The position numbers were made by a program, and so were the translations under genes. The notes beneath the pieces are model-generated. The model made no database searches. It had not been told where the DNA came from and worked only from the letters and a program-made list of their open reading frames with translations. A stretch of DNA of 64,000 nucleotides from Ignavibacteria bacterium. GTDB lineage: Bacteria > Bacteroidota > Ignavibacteria > Kapaibacteriales > UBA961. The DNA lies in assembly GCA_016720145.1 (NCBI GenBank), contig JADJXV010000007.1:215924-279923 (forward strand), written 5' to 3'. Below are positions 38,096 through 46,988 of this stretch, in pieces; positions within the stretch are counted from its first letter, which is position 1, and each line of letters opens with the position of its first letter.

Positions 38096-38890
38096 ATGAT
38101 GAGAATATATAGAAAAATAATTGGATGTATGGTCGCTAGTATTCTATTAGTAATTACTTCCACATACGCCCAACGAAAAGTCGAATTTACTATTGTTGTT
38201 GAAGATAATAGTGGCGTAAAAATACCAATAATACTAGGAGTTGATGACAGAGCGACGGATTCTTTAGATTCCAATCTTGGTGAACAATTTTTACCTCCAT
38301 TTCATCCTCCTGCACCTAGCGCAATACATGCCGTGGTACTCGTTGAAAATCAATTTTGTAATAAAAGCTATCGAAGAATTTTAAATCAAAATAAATTTTC
38401 ATTGGAATATACAATTAAAGTTAATCACTATTCAGAAAGAAATGCTCCATTCTTTTTTACATGGGAATATCCATTCCCTGAATATATTGATTCAGCGAAA
38501 ATTATGGATGGATTGGGAGGTGTTCTATATTCATTTCCATTAGATTCAACTAAAAAAAGTATATTGATTACAAATGAAGGATTGGTCAAATATAATCTAG
38601 TACTATGGTATAATCTTCCACCTGTAAGCGTATATGAAAATGAACAAGAACCCAAGAATGAAAATATATCAATTGAGTATAATAAAGAAAGTGGCGAATT
38701 GATAGTATCATCTAAAGAAAAATGTTTAATTCAGATATATAATAGTTTAGCAAATAAACTATGGGCTGGAGATTTAAATGTGGGTTACGAGAGCATAAAA
38801 ATTACATCATTTGCAAGTGGAGTTTATTTCGTTATTATAACAGATCCTATAGGAACAATTACTACTAAACGTTTCATGATTTCTCGCTGA
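38096..38890 (+). CDS. Small T9SS-type secreted protein
   Basis: A 264-residue protein with a signal peptide (IIGCMVASILLVITSTYAQ). Residues about 35-70 read LGVDDRATDSLDSNLGEQFLPP, the same ATD..DS..GE..LPP motif found in the two largest neighbours. It ends with a compact T9SS-type domain (CLIQIYNSLANKLW ... SFASGVYFVIIT) and the terminal RFMISR. It appears to be a minimal form: one shared module plus a sorting domain. The next gene starts 4 bp after it ends, so they may share a message although their roles look unrelated. Confidence 0.75.
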   Translation: MMRIYRKIIGCMVASILLVITSTYAQRKVEFTIVVEDNSGVKIPIILGVDDRATDSLDSNLGEQFLPPFHPPAPSAIHAVVLVENQFCNKSYRRILNQNKFSLEYTIKVNHYSERNAPFFFTWEYPFPEYIDSAKIMDGLGGVLYSFPLDSTKKSILITNEGLVKYNLVLWYNLPPVSVYENEQEPKNENISIEYNKESGELIVSSKEKCLIQIYNSLANKLWAGDLNVGYESIKITSFASGVYFVIITDPIGTITTKRFMISR

Positions 38891-38894
38891 ATAT

Positions 38895-41180
38895 ATGATA
38901 CTTGATAAATTAGGAGTTGAAGATTTCTGCTATAGAGATCTCTATATCTCGTCACGATTGTCTGAGCTATCAGAGGAGTTCGACAAGTTCTACAAAACCT
39001 TCTCTCAGGAAGGTTTTGTGGTTTTTGATAACTATAGAAAAAGCCACGAACAAGTGTTTTCTAAAATTCAAGTCTCAGAAATACTCATCGATGCCGGAAA
39101 AGTATTAGAACAATTTATAGCAATTCTCTTCGGAATCCAAGATGAAGTAAAGAATCTGCATTCTAAATTTGATGGTGAAGAGTCGATCATGAGGCTTAAA
39201 CGGGACTTTATTAAAAAAGGTCAATTACGTAAGAAAGACGTCCCGTCAGATCAAAGCGAAAATAGATTCAAAGAATTGAGTATTTTTTACAATTCAGAAA
39301 TTGAATCAAAAGAGATGTTTTTTTCGGAAGATGAAGAGCTCACATTTGCTACAATTGTCAATAAGTTGCTTGATGAAATCAAGTATCGAAATTCAACTGA
39401 AGCAAAAGATAAACTCGCAATACTGGAAGAATACTATTTCTTACGGAAATTCCTCTATCCTCAAACGCTTTCACAATGGATTACAAGTCGAACACCACAA
39501 AAACTTGACTATGATAATTTAGTAGATATCATTCGACCGGAAATCGAAATACAGGAAGTAATTGCTTCAAATCATTTGAGACGAAGAGATGGATTCACGC
39601 TAACCGATAAACGTGCTGAAACACGCACAATTACAGGTGAAATCGAATATTGTATGATTTGTCATGAGCGTGATAAAGACTCATGTTCAACAGGAATTGT
39701 AGAAAAAACCGGAGAGTTTAAAAAAAATCCACTTGGAATAGAAATTAAAGGATGTCCTCTTGATGAAAAAATCTCGGAAATGCATGCTTTAAAAGAACAT
39801 GGCTATACGATCGGCGCTCTTGCGATGGTCATGATCGATAATCCTATGTGCGCAGGAACAGGTCACCGAATCTGCAATGACTGTATGAAAGGTTGTATTT
39901 TTCAAAAGCAAACCCCGGTGAATATACCACAGGTTGAGACCTCGGTTCTCACAGACGTGCTCAATTTGCCGTGGGGTTTTGAAATTTATGGTCTTCTGAC
40001 TCGCTGGAACCCTCTAAACATCCGCAGACCTTACACACTCCCCTATAATGGAAGAAACGTTCTTGTTGTAGGGCTGGGACCGGCAGGATATACATTGTCT
40101 CACTACTTAATGAACGAAGGATTTGCTGTAGTTGGTGTGGATGGACTGAAAATAGAACCATTTCCAAAAGAAATGACAGGAACTGAACTTCTTCCACCAA
40201 AACCAATCTATAATTATAAAGCAGAAATAGAAAAAGAGCTCGATGAACGTATTCTTGAAGGATTCGGTGGCGTAAGCGAATACGGTATTACAGTTCGATG
40301 GGATAAAAACTTCCTGACAGTACTGCATTTACTTTTAGAGCGACGTTCGACATTCAAAGTGCTTGACGGCGTCAGGTTTGGGGGTACTTTAACGATTAAT
40401 GATGCGTGGGAATTAGGGTTTGACCATATCGCACTCGCTACAGGAGCAGGCAAGCCAACAATTATCGACATGAAAAATAATCTTTGTCGTGGCATTCGTA
40501 AAGCATCGGATTTCCTTATGTCATTACAACTTACAGGAGCAGCGCAAAAGTCGTCAATGGCAAATCTTCAAATTCAATTACCTGCGATTGTGGTGGGTGG
40601 CGGTCTCACCGCAATTGATACTGCTACAGAGGCGCTCGCCTATTATCCGATAGAGGTTGAGAAATTTGTTCGTCAATCTGATAAAATAATTCAAGAAATC
40701 GGTGATGAAAACTACTGGAATCTGTTTGATAAGGAAGAAAAAATTATTTCCAAACGATACAGAGAACATGGTGAATTAATAATTGAAGAAAGAAAGCGCG
40801 CTGATAAAAATGGAGAAACTCCTAATTTCTTACCACTACTAAAATCGTGGGGTGGCGTAAAGTTGATATACCGTAAATCACTGCAAGACTCACCTGCCTA
40901 TCGTTTGAATCACGAAGAAGTACATGAAGCACTCTCGGAAGGCATTGAAATTGTTGAAAATATGTCACCGGTAGAGGCACATATTGATGAGTTCGGAGCT
41001 GTTAGTGCTCTTTCCTTCGAATGCAGTCGCGAGCAAAAGAAGGAAACAATCATATTCCCTGCACGAAGCGTATTTATTGCAGCCGGCACTTCACCAAATA
41101 CACTCTATGAAAAAGAGCATCCGAATTCACTCCAATTATCTGGTAAATATTTTACGTCATTTGAAATAATTTCAAAGTAG
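38895..41180 (+). CDS. FAD/NAD(P)-dependent oxidoreductase, glutamate-synthase small-subunit-like
   Basis: A 761-residue protein. About 220 helical residues without a known motif come first. A Cys-rich region at about 253-340 (CMICHERDKDSC, CPLDEK, MCAGTG, CNDCMKGC) may bind an iron-sulfur cluster. An FAD-binding fold follows with VVGLGPAGYTLSHYL near 393, then a second dinucleotide fold with VVGGGLTAIDTATEAL near 565 and an ATGAG-type loop. This resembles GltD-type oxidoreductases. It ends at TAG 41178-41180, but the same frame is open for another 61 codons to 41366, and homologs I know tend to be longer at this end, so the stop may be premature. The substrate is unknown. Confidence 0.7.
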   Translation: MILDKLGVEDFCYRDLYISSRLSELSEEFDKFYKTFSQEGFVVFDNYRKSHEQVFSKIQVSEILIDAGKVLEQFIAILFGIQDEVKNLHSKFDGEESIMRLKRDFIKKGQLRKKDVPSDQSENRFKELSIFYNSEIESKEMFFSEDEELTFATIVNKLLDEIKYRNSTEAKDKLAILEEYYFLRKFLYPQTLSQWITSRTPQKLDYDNLVDIIRPEIEIQEVIASNHLRRRDGFTLTDKRAETRTITGEIEYCMICHERDKDSCSTGIVEKTGEFKKNPLGIEIKGCPLDEKISEMHALKEHGYTIGALAMVMIDNPMCAGTGHRICNDCMKGCIFQKQTPVNIPQVETSVLTDVLNLPWGFEIYGLLTRWNPLNIRRPYTLPYNGRNVLVVGLGPAGYTLSHYLMNEGFAVVGVDGLKIEPFPKEMTGTELLPPKPIYNYKAEIEKELDERILEGFGGVSEYGITVRWDKNFLTVLHLLLERRSTFKVLDGVRFGGTLTINDAWELGFDHIALATGAGKPTIIDMKNNLCRGIRKASDFLMSLQLTGAAQKSSMANLQIQLPAIVVGGGLTAIDTATEALAYYPIEVEKFVRQSDKIIQEIGDENYWNLFDKEEKIISKRYREHGELIIEERKRADKNGETPNFLPLLKSWGGVKLIYRKSLQDSPAYRLNHEEVHEALSEGIEIVENMSPVEAHIDEFGAVSALSFECSREQKKETIIFPARSVFIAAGTSPNTLYEKEHPNSLQLSGKYFTSFEIISK

Positions 41181-41381
41181 CGATTGGTAAATTTTATTGG
41201 GTCTCTTATTCATACTCTGGCTATAGTTTGCTCACGTGCATTTCAATCCAAGCCTAGAAATTACGTTGAATATATACATAAATACAAAAAGTACATGAAT
41301 ATACTATACCCAATTTCAATGGCAACCGTTTCAGTATTAATCTGTTACGGTAACTCAACTTACTAAAGAAGGAATTACTCT

Positions 41382-43298
41382 ATGTGTGGAATAGCCGGAA
41401 TAGTAGAAATATCTCCCAATCCGAGTATTACTGAATTTACGTTGCGATCAATGAGCGATGTGATCAAGCATCGCGGTCCTGACGATGAAGGGCAATGGAT
41501 ATCGCCGAATCGTAAATGCGGATTAGCGTTTCGACGCTTGTCGATCATTGATCTATCTCCAGCCGGACATCAGCCGATGACGACTGCTGACGGGAGATTT
41601 ACGATTGTTTTTAACGGTGAAATTTATAACCATGCGATTTTACGCAAAGATTTAGAAGAACGAGGGTATGTCTATCATTCCAAGACAGATACCGAGACCA
41701 TACTCTACGGTTATCGTGAGTATGGGCAGGCATTTCTGTCCAAAATGATAGGAATGTGGGGACTTGCAATCTGGGATAATGATCGGAATGAGCTCTTCTG
41801 TGCGCGAGATAGAGTTGGGATAAAGCCCTTATATTACAGTTATCAAGGCGGAAAATTCATCTTTGGCAGCGAAATTAAATCAATCCTTCAGCATCCGTCA
41901 ATTTCCCGGGAAATGAATATTGAAGAGATGACAAACTATCTGTCATTTTCGATGACCAGCGAGCATTCGACATTATTTCAGGGAATAGATAAATTACCTG
42001 CCGGTCATTTCCTGCGTCTCAAGTCAGACGGCACGATTACGACGGAGCGATATTGGTCGCCGCTAAAGCCGAATACTCCATATTCTACACTTTCAGAAGC
42101 TGATACTATTAGTGAAGTTATGCGCTTACTGCGTCAAGCCGTCAAAGATCGAATGATGAGTGATGTGCCGTTTGGGGTGTTTTTGAGCGGTGGCGTCGAT
42201 TCAAGTACGAATGTCGCGCTCATGGCGGAATTAATGGATAGACCAATTGACACTTATTCTGTCGGTTTCAAGGAATTAGAAAAATACAATGAAATGGAAT
42301 ACGCACGTACAGTTGCCGGAATTTTTAAAACCAATCACCATGAAATACTCATTGATGACCGTGATGCTCTCCCAGTTTTAGAGGAGCTTGTCTGGCACGA
42401 AGACGAGCCGAATGGGGATCCTGTTTGTATTCCTTTGTATTTTCTCAGTAAGCTAACTCGTGAGTCCGGAACGACTGTGATTCAGGTAGGCGAGGGCAGT
42501 GATGAACAGTTTGTGGGCTATCCGTGGATGGACAGAGAATTAAAATTTTATAACAGTTACTGGAAGACATTCAACAGTTTACCGAAATTCCTGCAAAAAG
42601 GAATTTATGCAGCGGCAAAGCCGGTGTTTCAGTCGCGAGGACAATATTTGGCATTAGATTACATTCGACGTGCGGTGGAGGGAAATGCACTCTACTGGGG
42701 TGGCGCAGTTGATTTAACACCCTCATATTTAGAAAAATTACTCACACCAAACTATCAGAAATACTCACGTTCGCCGGTAGCAATGGCGAATCGATTGAAT
42801 CGTGCAGCCACTTGCAAGCAGAGTCAGGAAGACTTTATCCAGCAAATGGCGTTTGTGGAGTTATCGCACCGCCTACCCGAACTCCTTCTCATGCGGGTTG
42901 ATAAAATGACTATGGCGCATTCGCTCGAAGCACGAGTACCATTTCTAGACCACCGGTTAGTGGAATTCACCATGACGATTCCTGCCCATATAAAACGTCC
43001 CCCGGGATCAACCACCAAACATCTATTAAAAAAAGGAGTCGAGCCACTGCTTCCGAATGATATTATTTATCGGAAGAAGCAAGGGTTTGCGGCACCAATG
43101 GCTGAGTGGTTGCGTGGATCTTGGTATCAATTCGCTGAAGAAATACTTCTAAATTCGGATTTAGCAAAAAGTGGTATATTTAATATTGATTTTATCCAGC
43201 ATATGTTGCACATCCATAAAACAGGGAAAAAGAATATGGGGAAACCCCTATACTCACTTTTAAATCTTGCTTTGTGGCATAAACGATTTCTTGAATGA
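41382..43298 (+). CDS. asnB: Asparagine synthase (glutamine-hydrolysing)
   Basis: A 638-residue AsnB-type enzyme. Cys2 (MCGIAGIVE) is the glutaminase nucleophile after Met removal. IKHRGPDDEG, GLAFRRLSIIDLSPAGHQPM and VFNGEIYNH form the N-terminal amidotransferase. The synthetase domain has the PPi loop FLSGGVDSSTNVAL and VGEGSDEQFVGYPW. Length and domain order match the AsnB/XrtA-type amidotransferase group, so amidation of a cell-surface sugar precursor is an alternative to free asparagine. ATG 41382 has an AAGGA site. It sits between an oxidoreductase and a T9SS protein gene, without clear functional links. Confidence 0.92.
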   Translation: MCGIAGIVEISPNPSITEFTLRSMSDVIKHRGPDDEGQWISPNRKCGLAFRRLSIIDLSPAGHQPMTTADGRFTIVFNGEIYNHAILRKDLEERGYVYHSKTDTETILYGYREYGQAFLSKMIGMWGLAIWDNDRNELFCARDRVGIKPLYYSYQGGKFIFGSEIKSILQHPSISREMNIEEMTNYLSFSMTSEHSTLFQGIDKLPAGHFLRLKSDGTITTERYWSPLKPNTPYSTLSEADTISEVMRLLRQAVKDRMMSDVPFGVFLSGGVDSSTNVALMAELMDRPIDTYSVGFKELEKYNEMEYARTVAGIFKTNHHEILIDDRDALPVLEELVWHEDEPNGDPVCIPLYFLSKLTRESGTTVIQVGEGSDEQFVGYPWMDRELKFYNSYWKTFNSLPKFLQKGIYAAAKPVFQSRGQYLALDYIRRAVEGNALYWGGAVDLTPSYLEKLLTPNYQKYSRSPVAMANRLNRAATCKQSQEDFIQQMAFVELSHRLPELLLMRVDKMTMAHSLEARVPFLDHRLVEFTMTIPAHIKRPPGSTTKHLLKKGVEPLLPNDIIYRKKQGFAAPMAEWLRGSWYQFAEEILLNSDLAKSGIFNIDFIQHMLHIHKTGKKNMGKPLYSLLNLALWHKRFLE

Positions 43299-43322
43299 TA
43301 TATAAACGGAAGGACTATCATT

Positions 43323-45029
43323 ATGAAAATTATGCATATAAGATTTTTTTTGAGCATAACATTAATTAGCTTTTTATCGACTACTATGTCTGTTTATTGC
43401 CAATTTGATATCGGATTGGTTGGATTCTGGAGCTTTGATGGGTGTAAAACTATTGATAGCAGTACAAATAAATTCCATGGAACTCCTGTTGATATAAATA
43501 TGCCATGTATAACAGGTGTACAAAAAGAGGCACTAGAATTTGATGGGATAAAAGATTTTATTGATATTGGAGATCGAAGTTTGTTCAAAAATGGAGAAGA
43601 TATTACTATTACTGCATGGATTAATATGAATCCAAATAGCGGAGATGGAGGGTTTAGTTCAATAATAACTAAATGGGAAAATAATAATGGACCTCAAGAA
43701 TGGTGGTTTGGATTATATAAAAATGAACTACACTTCACCACTCAGGGATATCCTTGTGGAACATTGTGCCCAGAAAGGACTAGCCAAGGACTAAATATAG
43801 ATAATAATTGCTGGACGTTTGTCGGTATAATTCTCACTGGTAATAACCGGATACAGTATATAAAGGATGGGATAATTGTAGATGAAGATAAAAGTACGTA
43901 TACATTTTCGCCACAATCTACTAGTGTTCGAATAGGAAGACAAAACCCAAATAGTCGACCACGCTCCCATTTTATGGGAGGTATTGATGAAGTTCGAGTC
44001 TATAATCGAGCATTAAGTCTAATTGAGATTAAAAATTTATACGATAAAGATTTTAAAGATCCTACAATATATAAATTTAGTGAAGTAAGAATATGTAAAG
44101 GAGATAGCATTACAATCAACGGTGGTGTCCCTTATTCTGCACAATATAGTTGGTCGCCTATATATAATATATCTTGCTCGAATTGTACAATGCCAATAGT
44201 ATTTCCTGATACGGCAATAACATATACTTGCAAAGCTACTGGTTCATCAGCATGTGAAAATACGATTTCACAAATAAAAGTCGTAATTGATACTACATCT
44301 ACGCAGCCGTTAAATATTAAATTATCACGTGATATAAAAGTAGCCCCAGATAAACGATTTGAAATGAGTATAACAACCGATGACAATTTAAGTCTATTTG
44401 GTATTAAAGAGTTTAGTGCGAGGATTACTTCAAATTTTAGATTGATGTCTGTAGATTCTACAATTGGGATTCCGACGATAAAACGTGGTAATGCACTGGA
44501 TAATACTTGGACATTAACAAGCCGATCTTTCATAAAAGATACACTTAACACAATACATATTTCTGGAAAAGGAATAACACCGATTGGTGCAGGGGATAGC
44601 CTCTTCTCGGTTGCTTTCCGAAGCTATCTTCCTGACGTTATTTCATATGAGCCAAGTATGAAAGTTGACTTCAGAAGTGCGGTAGGCTGTTTCCCAGCAA
44701 CAGTTTCAAGCGGTTTAGTCACTCTCGAATCATGCTTTATCGAGGCTCGATTAGTAAAATCTTCTCAATTTGGATATGCTCTTACTGTAAATTCGAATCC
44801 TCAATATTCAGAGTTGCTTTCAATTTCATTTAGTATTGGTTTAAGTGGTAAAACAACAATTGATATCTTTGACTATGAGGGTAAATTATGTAGACGTCTA
44901 TTGGACGAATGTCACGAAAGTGGCGAGTATAAGATAAATCTAATAGATATATTACAGAGTGGTATGTATTTTTGTAAGATGTCCTCTGGTCAATATGAAA
45001 ATACTGTTGGATTTGTGGTCAGTAGATAA
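43323..45029 (+). CDS. LamG-domain secreted protein with T9SS domain
   Basis: A 568-residue protein with a signal peptide (FFLSITLISFLSTTMSVYCQ). Residues about 30-245 are one LamG/concanavalin-like sandwich: GLVGFWSFDG, LEFDGIKDFIDIGD, ITITAWINMNP, WWFGLYKNELHFT, a Cys pair in CGTLCPERTSQGLNI, and GGIDEVRVYNRALS. A short PKD- or Ig-like segment with CSNCTMPIVFPDT follows. Residues about 345-480 look cohesin-like. The end is a T9SS-type domain (TIDIFDYEGKLCRRLL ... LQSGMYFCKMSSG). LamG domains often bind carbohydrates. The LamG unit is closely related to the two units of the lipoprotein at 48.2 kb. Confidence 0.82.
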   Translation: MKIMHIRFFLSITLISFLSTTMSVYCQFDIGLVGFWSFDGCKTIDSSTNKFHGTPVDINMPCITGVQKEALEFDGIKDFIDIGDRSLFKNGEDITITAWINMNPNSGDGGFSSIITKWENNNGPQEWWFGLYKNELHFTTQGYPCGTLCPERTSQGLNIDNNCWTFVGIILTGNNRIQYIKDGIIVDEDKSTYTFSPQSTSVRIGRQNPNSRPRSHFMGGIDEVRVYNRALSLIEIKNLYDKDFKDPTIYKFSEVRICKGDSITINGGVPYSAQYSWSPIYNISCSNCTMPIVFPDTAITYTCKATGSSACENTISQIKVVIDTTSTQPLNIKLSRDIKVAPDKRFEMSITTDDNLSLFGIKEFSARITSNFRLMSVDSTIGIPTIKRGNALDNTWTLTSRSFIKDTLNTIHISGKGITPIGAGDSLFSVAFRSYLPDVISYEPSMKVDFRSAVGCFPATVSSGLVTLESCFIEARLVKSSQFGYALTVNSNPQYSELLSISFSIGLSGKTTIDIFDYEGKLCRRLLDECHESGEYKINLIDILQSGMYFCKMSSGQYENTVGFVVSR

Positions 45030-45116
45030 AATGGTTCGCTGATTTATATTGTGATTTAACTAAATCGACGATAGCTCTCCGCATTCAACTCTAGTTTGAA
45101 TATGCTACATTAATCT

Positions 45117-45376
45117 GTCTTGCAGAAGCTCAATTTGGGAAGACAGAGCTCAATTTGGGAAGCAGAAGCTCACTTGAGGCAGGCTCACTTGGGAAGCAGA
45201 CTCAACTTGGGAAGGCAAAGCTCACTGGGAAGGCAGAAGCTCAACTTGGGAAGACAGAAGCTCAATTTGGGAAGACAGAAGCTCAATTTGGGAAGACAGA
45301 AGCTCAATTTGGGAAGGCAGAAGCTCAACTTGGGAAGGCAGAAGCTCAACTTGGGAAGGCAGAAGCTCAACTGTAA
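45117..45376. repeat. 21-bp tandem repeat (minisatellite), about 13 units
   Basis: Units of the form GGCAGAAGCTCAACTTGGGAA (21 bp, with GAC/GGC and AAT/AAC variants). The last seven units, from about 45228, are near-identical and exactly 21 bp apart. The first six are 16-21 bp long and diverged. Because 21 is a multiple of three and no unit contains a stop, every frame reads as an open seven-residue repeat on both strands, which does not prove coding. With its flanks it fills the 424-bp gap 45030-45453, which otherwise holds nothing I can identify. Confidence 0.95.
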
Positions 45377-45453
45377 ATCGATAATTTATTGTAATAGCTT
45401 TATGAAACTACTGGTTGAAAAAATTATTGTCAGTAAAAAAAGGAAATCTAAAA

Positions 45454-46260
45454 ATGAATACACTTATAGATGATAAACAAGAAGCCGTCAAACAATGGAC
45501 AGAGGATCCGTGTGGTAAAATAGGGGCAAAGGGAATAGAGGAGGGAACGTTAGAATTTTATGATCGTGTTAACCAAAACCGTTATGAGGAGTATGCTCCA
45601 TGGATGAAAAAGGTAATGGATTTTACACAGTTCAAAGGAAAAAAAATCCTTGAAATAGGTTTTGGAATGGGAACGGATCTTTTCCAATTTGCTACAAATG
45701 GAGCTGAAGTTTTCGGCATTGACTTGTCTCCAAAGCATTTAGAAATTTCTCAAAAACGCTTTGAACTTTATGGAGTAAAAGCAAATTTACAACTTGCAGA
45801 TGCCGAGAAAATGCCATTTGATAATGATAGTTTTGATGCCGTATATAGTTTTGGAGTAATTCATCACACACCCAATATGCAGAAAACAATAGAGGAGACA
45901 TACCGAGTATTGAAGCCAGGTGGTAAGGCAATAATTTCAGTTTATAATCGCAATTCTGCACATTACTATTTTGTACTTATGGCAAAGTACATATTATTTC
46001 TACGTTTTTTAAGAGAGTCATATCGCCGGACACTTTCACGGATTGAATATCGAGAGAATAGTGACGCTTGTCCACTTGTTATTTTATCCTCAAGAAAAGA
46101 ATATCTAAAACGATTCTCAAATTTTCGTGAGGTTTCGATTGAATGCCATCATCTTCATGCACATGATTTTGGTCCATTTAAAAAAATAATACCGACATCG
46201 TGGATTAGAAAACTAGAATATAAGTTGGGATGGTATTTAGTTGCAAAGTGTATAAAATAA
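45454..46260 (+). CDS. Class I SAM-dependent methyltransferase
   Basis: The start is placed at ATG 45454 (MNTLIDDKQEAV) behind an AAGGAAA site; an in-frame start at 45415 has no such site. The protein is 268 residues. SAM-binding motif I KILEIGFGMGTDLFQF, acidic motif II VFGIDLSPKHLEI, motif III LADAEKMPF, then FDAVYSFGVIHHTP and VLKPGGKAIISVY are those of UbiE/type-11 methyltransferases. The last 70 residues (LVILSSRKEYLKRF ... LHAHDFGPFKKIIPTSW) are not typical of a named family. The substrate is unknown. It stands alone between the minisatellite and a terminator. Confidence 0.88.
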   Translation: MNTLIDDKQEAVKQWTEDPCGKIGAKGIEEGTLEFYDRVNQNRYEEYAPWMKKVMDFTQFKGKKILEIGFGMGTDLFQFATNGAEVFGIDLSPKHLEISQKRFELYGVKANLQLADAEKMPFDNDSFDAVYSFGVIHHTPNMQKTIEETYRVLKPGGKAIISVYNRNSAHYYFVLMAKYILFLRFLRESYRRTLSRIEYRENSDACPLVILSSRKEYLKRFSNFREVSIECHHLHAHDFGPFKKIIPTSWIRKLEYKLGWYLVAKCIK

Positions 46261-46284
46261 AGTAAGTTTGATGATTCATATATA

Positions 46285-46326
46285 AAAGGTCAGGCATGTC
46301 AAAGTTGTCTGACCTTTATTTTTTTT
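46285..46326 (+). terminator. Rho-independent terminator after the methyltransferase gene
   Basis: AAAGGTCAG (46285-46293) pairs with CTGACCTTT (46309-46317), then A and a run of eight T residues. A clear intrinsic terminator. Confidence 0.9.
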
Positions 46327-46380
46327 AAAATTAGTTAAATTTACTGCAACCTTTTTTACGCTTTTTGCCACTTTGCTTAC

Positions 46381-46950
46381 ATGAAATCGAACAATACTTG
46401 GAAAACATACTCTGACGATGAACTTTTCACCATGTTAGGTGGGAATAAAACCGAAGCAGATTGTAGCTTCGGTGAGTTGTATCGTCGCTATTCCTACCGA
46501 ATATACGGCTATTGTCGGCGTATGGTGGGGGATGACAAAGCAGAAGATGTTTGCCAAGAAATCTTCCTTTCATTCTTAGATCATGGGAGAAAACAAACTA
46601 CGGTCAGTAATGTTGGCTCCTACCTTTTCAGAATTGCTCAAAATAAAACACGTCGTTTCAAACGTGATGAGTCCAAAGTTGCGCTAGATGAATTTAAAGA
46701 AGAGCTCTATAGCGCAGAAAATCATAATTACGAACAGCGGGAATTAAACCAACTAGTTGTAAATGCGTTAGCATTATTGCCCGAAGATCATCGCGAATCC
46801 TTAGCACTACAAGTGTATAGTGGCATGAGCTACAAGGATATTGCTACAGTACGGCAAGTACCTGTAAATACGGTAAAAAGCCATATCTTACGAGCAAAAA
46901 AACAAATACGAGCAATATTACTTCCATTCTTTCAAAGTGAGTCAAGATAA
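46381..46950 (+). CDS. ECF-type RNA polymerase sigma factor
   Basis: A 189-residue sigma-70 family protein with region 2 (FGELYRRYSYRIYGYCRRMVG, then AEDVCQEIFLSF at about residues 25-85) and region 4 (LPEDHRESLALQVYSGMSYKDIATV, then PVNTVKSHILRAKKQIR at about 140-185). Region 3 is absent, as in ECF sigmas. It begins right after an AT-rich stretch. The next gene, 38 bp downstream, encodes a membrane protein with an anti-sigma-like start, the usual partner arrangement. The pair may control the LamG lipoprotein gene that follows. Confidence 0.93.
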   Translation: MKSNNTWKTYSDDELFTMLGGNKTEADCSFGELYRRYSYRIYGYCRRMVGDDKAEDVCQEIFLSFLDHGRKQTTVSNVGSYLFRIAQNKTRRFKRDESKVALDEFKEELYSAENHNYEQRELNQLVVNALALLPEDHRESLALQVYSGMSYKDIATVRQVPVNTVKSHILRAKKQIRAILLPFFQSESR

Positions 46951-46988
46951 CATTGATTCTTGAATGAAAGTCAATCAATAGAATAACT

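Noticed and set aside
44320..44345. CACGTG-centred near-palindrome as a second parS
   Set aside because: Only the core six bases match, flanks differ, and it lies inside a coding region.
45120..45473. A 117-residue open frame across the 21-bp repeats (LGRQKLN repeated)
   Set aside because: All frames on both strands are open because the unit is a multiple of three without stops. There is no signal peptide and no convincing ribosome site, so coding is not supported.
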